Below are positions 9,488 through 18,019 of a DNA stretch of 64,000 bases, in pieces (positions within the stretch are counted from its first letter, which is position 1; every line of letters starts with the position of its first letter). The position numbers and the translations under genes are program-made. This DNA is from Pirellulaceae bacterium (GTDB lineage: Bacteria > Planctomycetota > Planctomycetia > Pirellulales > Pirellulaceae), in contig JAUXWY010000238.1 of NCBI GenBank assembly GCA_030681235.1, positions 1 to 64,000 on the forward strand, read 5' to 3'. The notes beneath the pieces were generated by a model. It was not told the origin of the DNA. It did not search any database and saw only the letters and a program-made list of their open reading frames with translations.

Positions 9488-9514
9488 CACCCGTCCCGAT
9501 TTCCAAGATCTTCG

Positions 9515-12500
9515 TTATGGGCCGCTATTTCCGCCCGGCTTTTCTTCTTTTGGCTTTTCTCCGCCAACCGGACCTTCACCGCCAGGTGGTTTTTGCTCGA
9601 CCGGCGGCATTTCTCCGCCACCCTCACCAGCGGCACCTTCACCAGGTGGCTTTTCGGCACCGCCTGCTGCGTTGGCCCCGTCCGCCTGTTCTGCCGGTGG
9701 GTTACCACCCAATTGCAGCGCGCCTGCTTCAGCGGCCGGAGCATCGTCCGGTTCGCGATACCAGCTACCACGATCGATGACCATTTGGCCAGCCCACCAG
9801 AACGGATGATCGGCGGTTGCCGGGGCTTCCCCGCGCGAACTCCGCAGACGAGTTTGCCGCGTCACATCCAACGGTGCTTGGCGAATTTCCAAGATGGCTT
9901 CTCGCATCGCGACGGCGGTTGTTGACTCCGACATCCGTTTCAGAACGGCGACCGGCAAATCGTACGGCACGTGACCACCCGAACGCCAACGCGGCAGGAC
10001 CATGCTTTGACACCCCGACGCCATCAACAGCGTGCTGTAGTACTCGAGCTCCTCGCCGAATAGGTTTCCTTTGATTCCATCAACGATCGCCGAGTTTCCA
10101 CCGGCAACGTACAAGAACTCGGGGCCCACGTTTGGATAGCCGATCCAGCGCTCCAAGTCCAACTGCAAATACCCGTCCTTTTTGTTCGCAGGGGAGCTCC
10201 ACGGCGCGGGCCATAAGGGCTGTTTGATTTCATGCAAATAAATCATCGCGTTGACCAAAGTGCCAATGGCTTGTGTGGGAACCTGACCTCCTTCGACGGT
10301 GGTCAGTTGCGGCCAAGCCCCGCGAAGTGCCGTTGTCGAATTCGCCGCCCAGTCATCCGCGTCGCGAAGATCGATCTTGCCCGGATACAACACGGCTCGC
10401 TGCAACCGCTTCGGGCGCTGATCACTAAAGGCCAAGCTCAAGGAAGGCGAGTATCGAACCGCGACCTTATCGATCAACAGTTCACTTTCGGGAGTCTCGC
10501 CCAAGGCGAAGGTCTCGAATGGCAAGTACCAGAACATCCCGCCGGGCACGACGACGACTTCATCGAACGAATTCCAAAACTCGGGAGTCCCGTTCGGGAT
10601 CATGGCCTTGAACATTTGATGCGAGGCCTTCTTCCAAGTCTGGTCCGTGACGACTCGCGGATCCAACACGGCCGATGGACTGGTGTGGCCCCAACTTTTG
10701 GCGAGCCCACGAATGGCCTTGGCAACGTCCGTCTGGTTCAACGCCGATTGATGGACCACTTTTTCTTTGGTCACCAAGAACGAATGGTAGATGTTGTTAT
10801 GGTGAACGACGACCAAACACAATGTCTTGGCCGGAATCAAAGTTTGAACTCGCTCCAAGTCGACCGGCGGTGGAAACAACAGCGGGATCGCGTCGCGCCG
10901 CACTGAAACATGAACCAGTTGGCTTTCAATTTGCGCGCTCAAAACGGTCAACGCTGCGACCTCGGTTTCCCAAGCCTTCAACTCCGCTTCGGGTGGAGCC
11001 ACCGGTTTGGTCTGCAATTTGACGAGCGCGGCCTGCGCGCGATCCAAAGACTGCTTGAGGTTCGTGAAGCGCCCATACAGCTCGGTTTGTTTACGGCGCA
11101 TTTCGGGGGTCAATTCATCCGCCGTTCGTGTCAACAATTGCCGGAACGACATCAATCGTCCACCTAACGATAGCCGCGAGAAGAACTGGACGCGACGAAG
11201 ATTTTCTGACGCGACCAAGGCTTCCGAAAAGTTGCGTTTGTTCAAGTGAATCGTCAACGCATCCGCCAAGAATAAACTCCGATCGCCGGTCAAATACGCG
11301 AGACACTCAAATGGGTCACGATCCCAGTCTTGTTGGGTCGGGTCGCGGAGCACTCGTTCGATCAACGCGGTGAGCGCCGTCGTTGTCAAGTTGCGCCGCC
11401 GAGCCGGATTGACCAACATTTCAATCTGAAAGGCCCACGGCGTTGCAGGTCGGTACGCGACCAGCGCTGCCCGCAATGGCTGCAAGTTGTCCACCCGACC
11501 TTCGATCGCCGCAAAAGCCTGGTGGAGCACGTTCAATCGCAGGGCGATTTCGCTCTTTTTCAGGTCAGCGCCCCGAAGCAAGCCGCTGGCGGTGTCCAAA
11601 TATTGGGCCGCGACCGAATTCTGACCGTTCTCAATCGCGTTCTCGGCGGCGACCATCGCGTACTGCACCTGAGCCACTCGCATGCCTTGCACCCGAGCCC
11701 ACTCGAAAGCCAAGTCCAACTCAGGCAATGGCTGATCACGATTGACCGCCACGTGAGCACGACCCGCCAACACCAAACTCTCGCGGACCAGATCCAGTTG
11801 ATTGAAAAAGGCTGCCGAGTAGCTGGCTTCCAACAGAGTCGCCTTGGCCAAGCGGTACTCGCCCATCAAGTATTGATTCCACCCGATTTGCAACAAAGCG
11901 ACCGGCGTGAGCGGGTGATCCAGGCCGTTGATTTGCAAGTATTGCTGCAAGATCCCGGTCGACCGTTCGTAGTCGCCTTCGCCGGAAACCGAGATCCCAT
12001 AGAGGATTGAACCCAAGGTTGTCGGCAACGCCCCAGGGACGATCGAGCGGGCTTCGCTCAATTGACCCCGCAGGGTCCGAGCCCGCGCGTCGACCTGCGA
12101 CAAGGTTCCCAAGATCTGATCGCGGCGACGAACCACCAGGGCCATCGCTCGATACATTTCAATCACATTCACCGGAACGATGCGTTCTTGTGGAATGATG
12201 TCTTGGCCAAAGCGGACGGAAAAACTTTTGGGGAATCGACCTATGGAAGGAACTCGCGTCGGCTGCCCCCACGTGATTCGCGCGATACGGATCGCGTTGG
12301 TGTCCGGAGTGATCGGCTGCGCGTCCCAGCGCTCCACTCGGGCTGCCCAGTGGATCACGGCAGAATAGATTTCGATGGCTTCGTCGAAGGCTTGCATCGC
12401 TCCGGCATAATCGCCGGCCTGATAGCGAGTCTCACCCATCAAGTACAAATAAGCGGTCGAATCGACCCACCGCTGGTTGCCTTCGCGATAACCACCGCGA

Positions 12501-12670
12501 TAGAGATTCTGAGCCACTCGTTCCGCCGCGCGGAAATCACCTTCGAATAGCGCCGAGTTCTGGGACTGGAGGGCGTAATAGTCCGGCATCGGATACTGGC
12601 CTTGAGCGAAGCCAGGGGCCGGCCTCATTCCCAAGATCGCCAGACATATAACGAGAGCCAGCACGCGCAT
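9515..12670 (-). CDS. Secreted TPR protein with degenerate CHAT-like domain
   Basis: A protein of about 1051 residues with a signal peptide (VLALVICLAILGMRPAPGFAQ). The first 600 residues are helical TPR-type repeats (GETRYQAGDYAGAMQAFDEAIEIY; LLQIGWNQYLMGEYRLAK). Residues about 640-960 resemble a CHAT (caspase-like) domain: an EVVVVPGGMFWYLPFE strand is its best mark. I cannot find the usual His and the SACxTG-type Cys in register, so protease activity is doubtful. The last 80 residues are a Pro/Gly/Glu-rich low-complexity tail. The start is placed at ATG 12670, just before the signal peptide; ATG 12742 and TTG 12748 are upstream alternatives. It is probably an envelope scaffold. Confidence 0.75.
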   Translation of the reverse strand: MRVLALVICLAILGMRPAPGFAQGQYPMPDYYALQSQNSALFEGDFRAAERVAQNLYRGGYREGNQRWVDSTAYLYLMGETRYQAGDYAGAMQAFDEAIEIYSAVIHWAARVERWDAQPITPDTNAIRIARITWGQPTRVPSIGRFPKSFSVRFGQDIIPQERIVPVNVIEMYRAMALVVRRRDQILGTLSQVDARARTLRGQLSEARSIVPGALPTTLGSILYGISVSGEGDYERSTGILQQYLQINGLDHPLTPVALLQIGWNQYLMGEYRLAKATLLEASYSAAFFNQLDLVRESLVLAGRAHVAVNRDQPLPELDLAFEWARVQGMRVAQVQYAMVAAENAIENGQNSVAAQYLDTASGLLRGADLKKSEIALRLNVLHQAFAAIEGRVDNLQPLRAALVAYRPATPWAFQIEMLVNPARRRNLTTTALTALIERVLRDPTQQDWDRDPFECLAYLTGDRSLFLADALTIHLNKRNFSEALVASENLRRVQFFSRLSLGGRLMSFRQLLTRTADELTPEMRRKQTELYGRFTNLKQSLDRAQAALVKLQTKPVAPPEAELKAWETEVAALTVLSAQIESQLVHVSVRRDAIPLLFPPPVDLERVQTLIPAKTLCLVVVHHNNIYHSFLVTKEKVVHQSALNQTDVAKAIRGLAKSWGHTSPSAVLDPRVVTDQTWKKASHQMFKAMIPNGTPEFWNSFDEVVVVPGGMFWYLPFETFALGETPESELLIDKVAVRYSPSLSLAFSDQRPKRLQRAVLYPGKIDLRDADDWAANSTTALRGAWPQLTTVEGGQVPTQAIGTLVNAMIYLHEIKQPLWPAPWSSPANKKDGYLQLDLERWIGYPNVGPEFLYVAGGNSAIVDGIKGNLFGEELEYYSTLLMASGCQSMVLPRWRSGGHVPYDLPVAVLKRMSESTTAVAMREAILEIRQAPLDVTRQTRLRSSRGEAPATADHPFWWAGQMVIDRGSWYREPDDAPAAEAGALQLGGNPPAEQADGANAAGGAEKPPGEGAAGEGGGEMPPVEQKPPGGEGPVGGEKPKEEKPGGNSGP

Positions 12671-13077
12671 CGAACGCACAAAAGACACAATCGTCGCCAC
12701 ACACACAATCGGCGCGACCATCTGATTCGTTGACAACGGCATCGACAACCACCCGTTCCCTGCAAGAAAAGTCCCTGGACACCCCTAAATATAGCCCTAG
12801 CGTCACCAGAAATCCAGGAAATGTCGGCACCGCACTCGAAAATGCGCAAGAGAAGCCCGTACCCGCGAACCGCGCAGCCACCGGACAAGCCGATTATCGC
12901 CCAATGACGGGAAGCAGAAGGGTAAATGACCGTGACCGCTTACGAGCGGAGCCAACGGCGTTGGTTAACCGCGTGGCCAGAGCAAATTTGGCGAACGTTC
13001 ACTTGACGCTTAAAATATAGATCCAGCCGCCAAATTTGCGGCGGCCCGCGTTTTGCCTCGTGAACGGTTCCAAATGA
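12671..13077. other. Intergenic region without a convincing gene
   Basis: About 400 bases between the starts and ends of two minus-strand genes. It must hold the promoter of the CHAT-like gene and the end of the DUF4276 transcript. Apart from the hairpin at 13026-13045 I see no conserved feature. A short plus-strand open frame (12730-13020) has no ribosome site or recognisable product. Confidence 0.4.
13026..13045 (-). terminator. Possible weak terminator after the DUF4276 gene
   Basis: GCCGCC and GGCGGC can pair in a six-base GC stem with an eight-base loop, about 32 bases after the DUF4276 stop on the minus strand. The bases after it (TGGATCTATATTTT) are only partly U-rich in RNA, so this is a tentative call. 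Confidence 0.3.
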
Positions 13078-13632
13078 TTAAGAATCCATCAACACCATCG
13101 CCGTTTTCCAAAACACCTGAAACGAGTTTGATGTACATCTAGCTGGTGCAAAAAACTTGGCAATCGCCGTTGCCCGCCCGACCTTGCCAGTGGTCTGGAC
13201 CAACTTTTCCAATTCTTGGCAGGCATTGGTCAATGAGTCGGGAACTCGTAACTTTGCAGCTGCTTTGAGGCTGCTGGCGTTTGATTTCGGATACGCCAAT
13301 TCGACGGCATCAAGCTCGCCCAAGAACCAACTCTCAAGTTCGTTGCAGACGACACGCACCGTAAATGGTCGACCGCCCTGTTCCGCTTTCTGACAAAGCG
13401 CCGCTTTGACAGCCTCGCAATCGCTACCATCCTGGTCACGGAGTATGACAAAGTGAGGCGCCCCATACCTCCAGCTTTTCATCTTAGGAACGATGTTCTT
13501 TTCGAGATCACTCTTTCCTTGGAACGACAAAACAATCCAATTGACTCCTGCTATCGCGGCCGGCCACGTTCGGGAAATCAGCGTCTCCAATGCTGCCTTC
13601 ATCGATTCTTCTTCAGTGAGAAACACGATCAT
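13078..13632 (-). CDS. DUF4276 family protein (TOPRIM-like nuclease partner of the ATPase)
   Basis: A 184-residue protein of the DUF4276 type. It starts with a beta strand and acidic turn (MIVFLTEEES, E7-E9), has an acidic motif after a second strand (FVILRDQDGSD, D66, D68, D71) and the family mark CNELESWFLGE (E98, E100). The E...DxD layout is that of TOPRIM-like metal-binding domains as in OLD-type nucleases; this is fold inference. Its ATG (13632-13630) overlaps the ATPase stop as ATGA, so the two are translationally coupled. ATPase plus TOPRIM-like pairs are a common plan of phage defence systems (OLD, PARIS, AbiL-like). The C-terminal RCTSNSFQVF segment replaces the usual end of the family and may be divergent. 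Confidence 0.8.
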   Translation of the reverse strand: MIVFLTEEESMKAALETLISRTWPAAIAGVNWIVLSFQGKSDLEKNIVPKMKSWRYGAPHFVILRDQDGSDCEAVKAALCQKAEQGGRPFTVRVVCNELESWFLGELDAVELAYPKSNASSLKAAAKLRVPDSLTNACQELEKLVQTTGKVGRATAIAKFFAPARCTSNSFQVFWKTAMVLMDS

Positions 13633-14837
13633 CGCAGCGCAATCCTCTGGGCGATCCCTTGAAATAGCCCTTGTTCCCAAAGATACCCGGCTTTATCACC
13701 CGCCCTGACTTGAGCAGAGATTAACGGATCGTCGGCGATCGCAACGATGCGAGAAACTCCCTCCGCCTTGTCGATGTGGTAGAGGCTCTCCAGCGGAACC
13801 GCATTCAGAAATTGTGGTGAATGAGTTGAAACGAAAACTTGTCCACCGCGTTCTGCGTACTGCAGAAACTCCTCAGCCAAGAGGGTCATAAGTTCGGGAT
13901 AGAGCTGATTTTCGGGTTCTTCGATGCACAGCACGGGGTGTGGCTTGGGGTCGTGCAACAGCAATAAGTACGAAAACATCTTCACGGTTCCATCGGAAAC
14001 GTTCTTATCGATAAACGGATCAGTAAATGCTCCATCTTGATATTTGACCAACAAGCGACCGTCCTCAGTTACAATGACTTCAATGTTCTTGATCCCAGGC
14101 ACACGATCGCGCATCTTTTGTTTGACCACCTCGAACTCCGCCGGATGCTGTTCAAACATGTAACGTGCAAAGGCAGGCAGATTAGATCCACTGGCCGACA
14201 AGTGAATGGCATCTTCGTCGTCTTTCACGCCACGGGCATCGCTGATGTGAAAATCGGAAATATGCCAATCTTCCAGTAGTCCCCTAAACGCTTGCGCCGC
14301 TTTGAATCGCTCGAATTGACCGAGGCCTTTGATCGCCAGCGTATCAGCGGAATTTAGTTTCTGTTGCTCCCTATCGAGTTCCTCATCCGGCTTCGAGAAG
14401 TCCTCTTCGTTGGTAATTGCATAGCCTTCACCGTTTTGAAACTCGAGAAAGTGATACGGCTTACCATACCTGCCCCGTTTGTATCGCAGGACTTCCTTTC
14501 GTACGAACGGTAGCCCCTTCTTATGCGAAATTTCCAATGAGTACGTCACTAGCCGATTGTGCCCCGCAATTTCCATGCGGAACTGAATTTCAATGTCGAT
14601 AGATTCTTGCTCGTGTCCACGAGTGACCACTTCTTTGAAGCCGTTTCTGCCACCTTCTGCATTCAGCGCGCTGCGGACATTGTGTTCCAGGCAATGTTTT
14701 AGGAACGCAAACACTCGAAACAACGTCGTCTTGCCACTGCCGTTCTTACCCACAAAGACACAAAACGCGGGCAGGTTCTTCAGCTCCACATCTTGCAACG
14801 CCTTGAAATTTCGAACACGGATGGTTTCTATTTTCAT
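13629..14837 (-). CDS. AAA family (RecF/OLD-type) ATPase
   Basis: A 402-residue ABC-type ATPase of the AAA_21/OLD class. MKIETIRVRNFKALQD is the classical RecF/SMC-like opening, the Walker A motif is GKNGSGKT (G30-T37), Walker B is VLCIEEPEN, and the H-loop is VFVSTHSPQF. It has no own nuclease domain, which is supplied by the next gene. ATG 14837 is used; a TTG at 14846 would overlap the stop of the preceding 63-codon ORF. The DNA is clearly richer in A/T than its neighbours (25 G/C in the 60 bases at 13981-14040), which suggests transfer. Most likely role: energy-driven sensor of a two-gene defence module. Confidence 0.9.
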   Translation of the reverse strand: MKIETIRVRNFKALQDVELKNLPAFCVFVGKNGSGKTTLFRVFAFLKHCLEHNVRSALNAEGGRNGFKEVVTRGHEQESIDIEIQFRMEIAGHNRLVTYSLEISHKKGLPFVRKEVLRYKRGRYGKPYHFLEFQNGEGYAITNEEDFSKPDEELDREQQKLNSADTLAIKGLGQFERFKAAQAFRGLLEDWHISDFHISDARGVKDDEDAIHLSASGSNLPAFARYMFEQHPAEFEVVKQKMRDRVPGIKNIEVIVTEDGRLLVKYQDGAFTDPFIDKNVSDGTVKMFSYLLLLHDPKPHPVLCIEEPENQLYPELMTLLAEEFLQYAERGGQVFVSTHSPQFLNAVPLESLYHIDKAEGVSRIVAIADDPLISAQVRAGDKAGYLWEQGLFQGIAQRIALR

Positions 14838-14842
14838 GTTAA

Positions 14843-15034
14843 TCAATCTCTAGCTTCGGTAAGCAGTTCGCGAAGTCGTTCCGGAGGCGGCAGCTTGGCC
14901 AACCGTTCTTCACCATCTCGTCGGGCATCGGCCTCACTTTCATTCGACGCTCCGATCAAAGTGTGATGCCAGCGTCGGCCACCGGGATCCGTCACTTCCC
15001 GTTCGACGCGAACTGCATGCTTGAAGTATTTCAT
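14843..15034 (-). CDS. Small 63-residue hypothetical protein coupled to pyk
   Basis: A small charged soluble protein (VRVEREVTDPGGRRWHH, then an Ala/Glu/Arg-rich helix ending ERLRELLTEARD). I do not recognise it. Its ATG overlaps the pyruvate kinase stop codon as TAATG, which is strong evidence for translation by coupling. Its base use is like pyk, not like the A/T-richer ATPase after it, so it probably belongs to the resident gene set and marks the edge of the inserted pair. Basic N-terminal half and acidic helix could mean a nucleic-acid or partner-binding adaptor, but this is a guess. Confidence 0.7.
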   Translation of the reverse strand: MKYFKHAVRVEREVTDPGGRRWHHTLIGASNESEADARRDGEERLAKLPPPERLRELLTEARD

Positions 15035-16467
15035 TAGTCACGTCCGACGGTCAAGACCGTCATCCAATCATGTTCGCCAATATTGTCGGGGGAGTCGATC
15101 ACCAACAAGACTCGATCGCCATCTTGCAATTGCCAATGTGTCTTGGCTCGCTCGGCAATGAAGGCCTTGATCTTCGGCAAGCCGTTGATTTCTTCGGGGT
15201 CCGCGTAGTAGGGCAAGATTCCCCAGTACAAGGCCAAGCCTCGCACCACATGCCGATGGCCGGAAAGGGCAATGGTGGGAATAAAGTCTCGGACCTGACT
15301 TTTGTAGCGGGCTGCGGCAATCGAATCCGCCACAATAACCACCGCCTGTGCAGACAACTGCCGCGCGATGCGTCCCGCGCCTTGGACCATGGCCCGAGTG
15401 ATGTTGGTTGTCGGCTCGGGTGTTTGGAAACGCGAATCCTCGCGATCCGGATAGGCGCGCTCCGTTTCCAACATGATGCGATTCATCATGGTGACCGCGT
15501 CCGACGGATAGTGCCCGATGGCCGTTTCACCGCTCAACATGCAGGCGTCGGCACCGTCGAGAATCGCGTTGGCCACGTCGCTGACTTCGGCTCGCGTGGG
15601 CCGTCGATTCGTGTGCATGCTTTCCAGCATCTGGGTCGCGACGATGACCGGTTTGCCATACTTGCGACAGGCGGCGACGATTCGTTTTTGCTGAATCGGA
15701 GTTTGTTGGACTTCGATCTCCACACCCAAGTCCCCGCGAGCCACCATGACTCCATCCGTCGCTTTGACGATCTCATCCAAGCAATCCAATGCTTCCCGCT
15801 TTTCGATCTTGGCGATGACCTGCGAATGACCGCCAGCGGCTCGAACCAGTTCCTTCAGTTGAAGGATTTCTTCCGGTCGTCGAACGAAGCTCAAACTCAG
15901 GTACTCGACACCCTGTCCAACGGCCCAGCGGGCATTGTCCAAGTCCACGACATCCAGTGCCGGAGCACTGAAGTGGGCTCCAGGGACATTGACGCCTTGC
16001 CGTCCGCGCAACACCCCGCCATCGATCACTCGACAAGCCGCGCGATCGGACGTCTTGCACTCCACTTGTAGTCGAATCAGGCCATCTGAAAGCAGCACGT
16101 GCTGGCCAACCTCCAGTTCATTGACCAATGGTTCATAGGTGCAAGTCAGCTCGTGACTGCTGGTGGCAACCGTTCCGATGACAAAATCAACTCGATCCCC
16201 CGCCGCCAAATCCAAGTCCCCAGCGAACAAATCACCCAAGCGAATCTTCGGGCCCGCCAAATCCACTAGCACCGCAATGTCGATCGCTGTCAGATCGCGG
16301 GCCGTCGCAATCGCGTCGAACATCGCTTGATGACGAGCCCGGTCCCCATGCGCCATGTTGAGGCGGAATACATCGACGCCCAGACGAATCAAGTTGGACA
16401 ACTGGTCCACCGAACCGCACGCCGGTCCAACCGTGGCCACAATTTTAGTTCGAGCGGATTGCAACAT
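15034..16467 (-). CDS. pyk: Pyruvate kinase
   Basis: Converts phosphoenolpyruvate and ADP to pyruvate and ATP, the last step of glycolysis. The 477-residue protein shows RTKIVATVGPA at the start, the substrate loop RLNMAHG, the catalytic Lys region VIAKIEKREA, MVARGDLGVE, and the signature IVATQMLESM. The length is normal, including the C-terminal allosteric domain. ATG 16467 is chosen because it directly precedes the conserved N-terminus; the frame is open to a TTG at 16548. The stop overlaps the start of the next small ORF. It lies 106 bases after the cardiolipin synthase gene. Confidence 0.96.
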   Translation of the reverse strand: MLQSARTKIVATVGPACGSVDQLSNLIRLGVDVFRLNMAHGDRARHQAMFDAIATARDLTAIDIAVLVDLAGPKIRLGDLFAGDLDLAAGDRVDFVIGTVATSSHELTCTYEPLVNELEVGQHVLLSDGLIRLQVECKTSDRAACRVIDGGVLRGRQGVNVPGAHFSAPALDVVDLDNARWAVGQGVEYLSLSFVRRPEEILQLKELVRAAGGHSQVIAKIEKREALDCLDEIVKATDGVMVARGDLGVEIEVQQTPIQQKRIVAACRKYGKPVIVATQMLESMHTNRRPTRAEVSDVANAILDGADACMLSGETAIGHYPSDAVTMMNRIMLETERAYPDREDSRFQTPEPTTNITRAMVQGAGRIARQLSAQAVVIVADSIAAARYKSQVRDFIPTIALSGHRHVVRGLALYWGILPYYADPEEINGLPKIKAFIAERAKTHWQLQDGDRVLLVIDSPDNIGEHDWMTVLTVGRD

Positions 16468-16573
16468 GTCATGACTCGGTTGGCGAAGGGATTGGGGCGG
16501 ATTGGGCAGGGAATCTCGCGACCTGTCCTGCCCTGCCAGGGTACTCAATCATCCCAGACTTGAACACGGGAGT

Positions 16574-18019
16574 TTACAGATAAGGTGATCCCAAACGAGC
16601 CACTCCGTCGCGAAGTCGCGTCAGGAAGGAGCGTTGCTGCAAGTCTTGCAACGTCAACCGCGAGGCACTGGCCAATTTTGCTTGCGCAAACGCGGATAGC
16701 TCGGCATTCAATTCGCTGCCGTAACACTCGACGTTAAGTTCGAAGTTCAACCGTAAACTCCGCGGGTCCCAATTCGTCGAGCCGACCAAAGACCAATCGC
16801 CATCGACCAAAAATAGCTTCGTGTGATCAAAAGGGCCCGGAGTCAAGAAAACTTCACAGCCCCGCTCGATTAATTCGGGCAGCAAAGCCTGGCAGGCCCA
16901 TTGAACCGGGAGGATGTTGTTCACCGCTGGAATCAGGATGCAGACTCGTACGCCGCGCAAGGCCGCGACATTCAACGCGGCGATGATCGCTTCATCCGGC
17001 AAGAAGTAGGGCGTGATGATGTAGACTTGGCGTTCTGCCAACTGCAGTGCCCCCAAGATCGTGAGCTTGAGCTTTTCAAAATCTTCATCGGGTCCATCAG
17101 GGATCGAGCGGCACAAGACACGCCCCGTCGGCTCGGGAGTTGGAAACCAATCTTCACCGCCTAAGATCTCGTTGGTCGCAAAACACCAATCGACCGAAAA
17201 CACTTCTTGCAGCTGCAAGACGATGGGCCCCGTGAACTTGAAGTGCATGTCTTGGACAGGATGTTTTGGGTTCCAATCGAGCCGCAGACCTTCACGGATG
17301 TTCATGCCGCCGGTATAAGCAACGCGTCCATCGACAATCAACAGTTTGCGATGATTCCGCAGGTTGCTGTACAGAGTCGAAGCCGGATTGTACGTGGGTA
17401 GAAACGTCACGCAGGGAATCCCCAGTTTCTGCAACCTGCTGACGGATGTCGGTCGAGAATAACGCGAGCCCACATCGTCTATCAAGACCCGCAACTGCAC
17501 ACCCCGATGTTGGGCTTGCTGCAGCGCCTCAATAAACATCTTCCCGGCGCGATCGTTGTCAAAAATGTAGGACTGCAGGGCGATCGTGTGCTGGGCCTGC
17601 GCAATGGCCTCCAACATCGACGAAAAGGCTTCTTCGCCCGTCAGTAACGGTGTGACTTGATTGCCCGCCAACAGTGGCGCTGAGGTCAAACGAGTCACCA
17701 GGTCATCCATTTGTCGGAACTTGAAATGCTGTTTTTGAACCGTCTGCAGCAATTCACGGCTCCCGGCGGGAATGCGGCGGCGGACTTCAACGAGCATTTC
17801 CTCAAGTTTCCGTTGCCAGCGACAGCCGCGACGTTCTAGTCGATTGATTCCAAAGGCATAATAAATCACCGTGCCAAACAAAGGAGTAAACCAAATCAAC
17901 CCCACCCAACCCAAGGTCGCTTTAACTTCACGACGATGGAGTACCGCGTGCACGACAGTTGCCCCAGCCAGGCACCGCTCGGCCAATGTCAACAGCATCG
18001 ACCAAAACACCCAGGTCAT
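16574..18019 (-). CDS. cls: Cardiolipin synthase (phospholipase D family)
   Basis: A 481-residue membrane enzyme that makes cardiolipin from phosphatidylglycerol. Two N-terminal membrane segments (about residues 2-20 and 37-58) are followed by two PLD domains, each with a complete HKD motif: NHRKLLIVDGRVAYTGG in the first and DHTKLFLVDGDWSLVGS in the second. The length is typical of ClsA. Its ATG (18019) overlaps the stop of the upstream gene as TGATG, so the two are translationally coupled in the operon that begins with the hexulose-phosphate-synthase-like gene. Confidence 0.93.
   Translation of the reverse strand: MTWVFWSMLLTLAERCLAGATVVHAVLHRREVKATLGWVGLIWFTPLFGTVIYYAFGINRLERRGCRWQRKLEEMLVEVRRRIPAGSRELLQTVQKQHFKFRQMDDLVTRLTSAPLLAGNQVTPLLTGEEAFSSMLEAIAQAQHTIALQSYIFDNDRAGKMFIEALQQAQHRGVQLRVLIDDVGSRYSRPTSVSRLQKLGIPCVTFLPTYNPASTLYSNLRNHRKLLIVDGRVAYTGGMNIREGLRLDWNPKHPVQDMHFKFTGPIVLQLQEVFSVDWCFATNEILGGEDWFPTPEPTGRVLCRSIPDGPDEDFEKLKLTILGALQLAERQVYIITPYFLPDEAIIAALNVAALRGVRVCILIPAVNNILPVQWACQALLPELIERGCEVFLTPGPFDHTKLFLVDGDWSLVGSTNWDPRSLRLNFELNVECYGSELNAELSAFAQAKLASASRLTLQDLQQRSFLTRLRDGVARLGSPYL

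Noticed and set aside
15070..16071. Long plus-strand open frame opposite pyruvate kinase
   Set aside because: It is the antisense shadow of a conserved gene, has no ribosome site and gives a His/Gln/Arg-rich nonsense-like protein.
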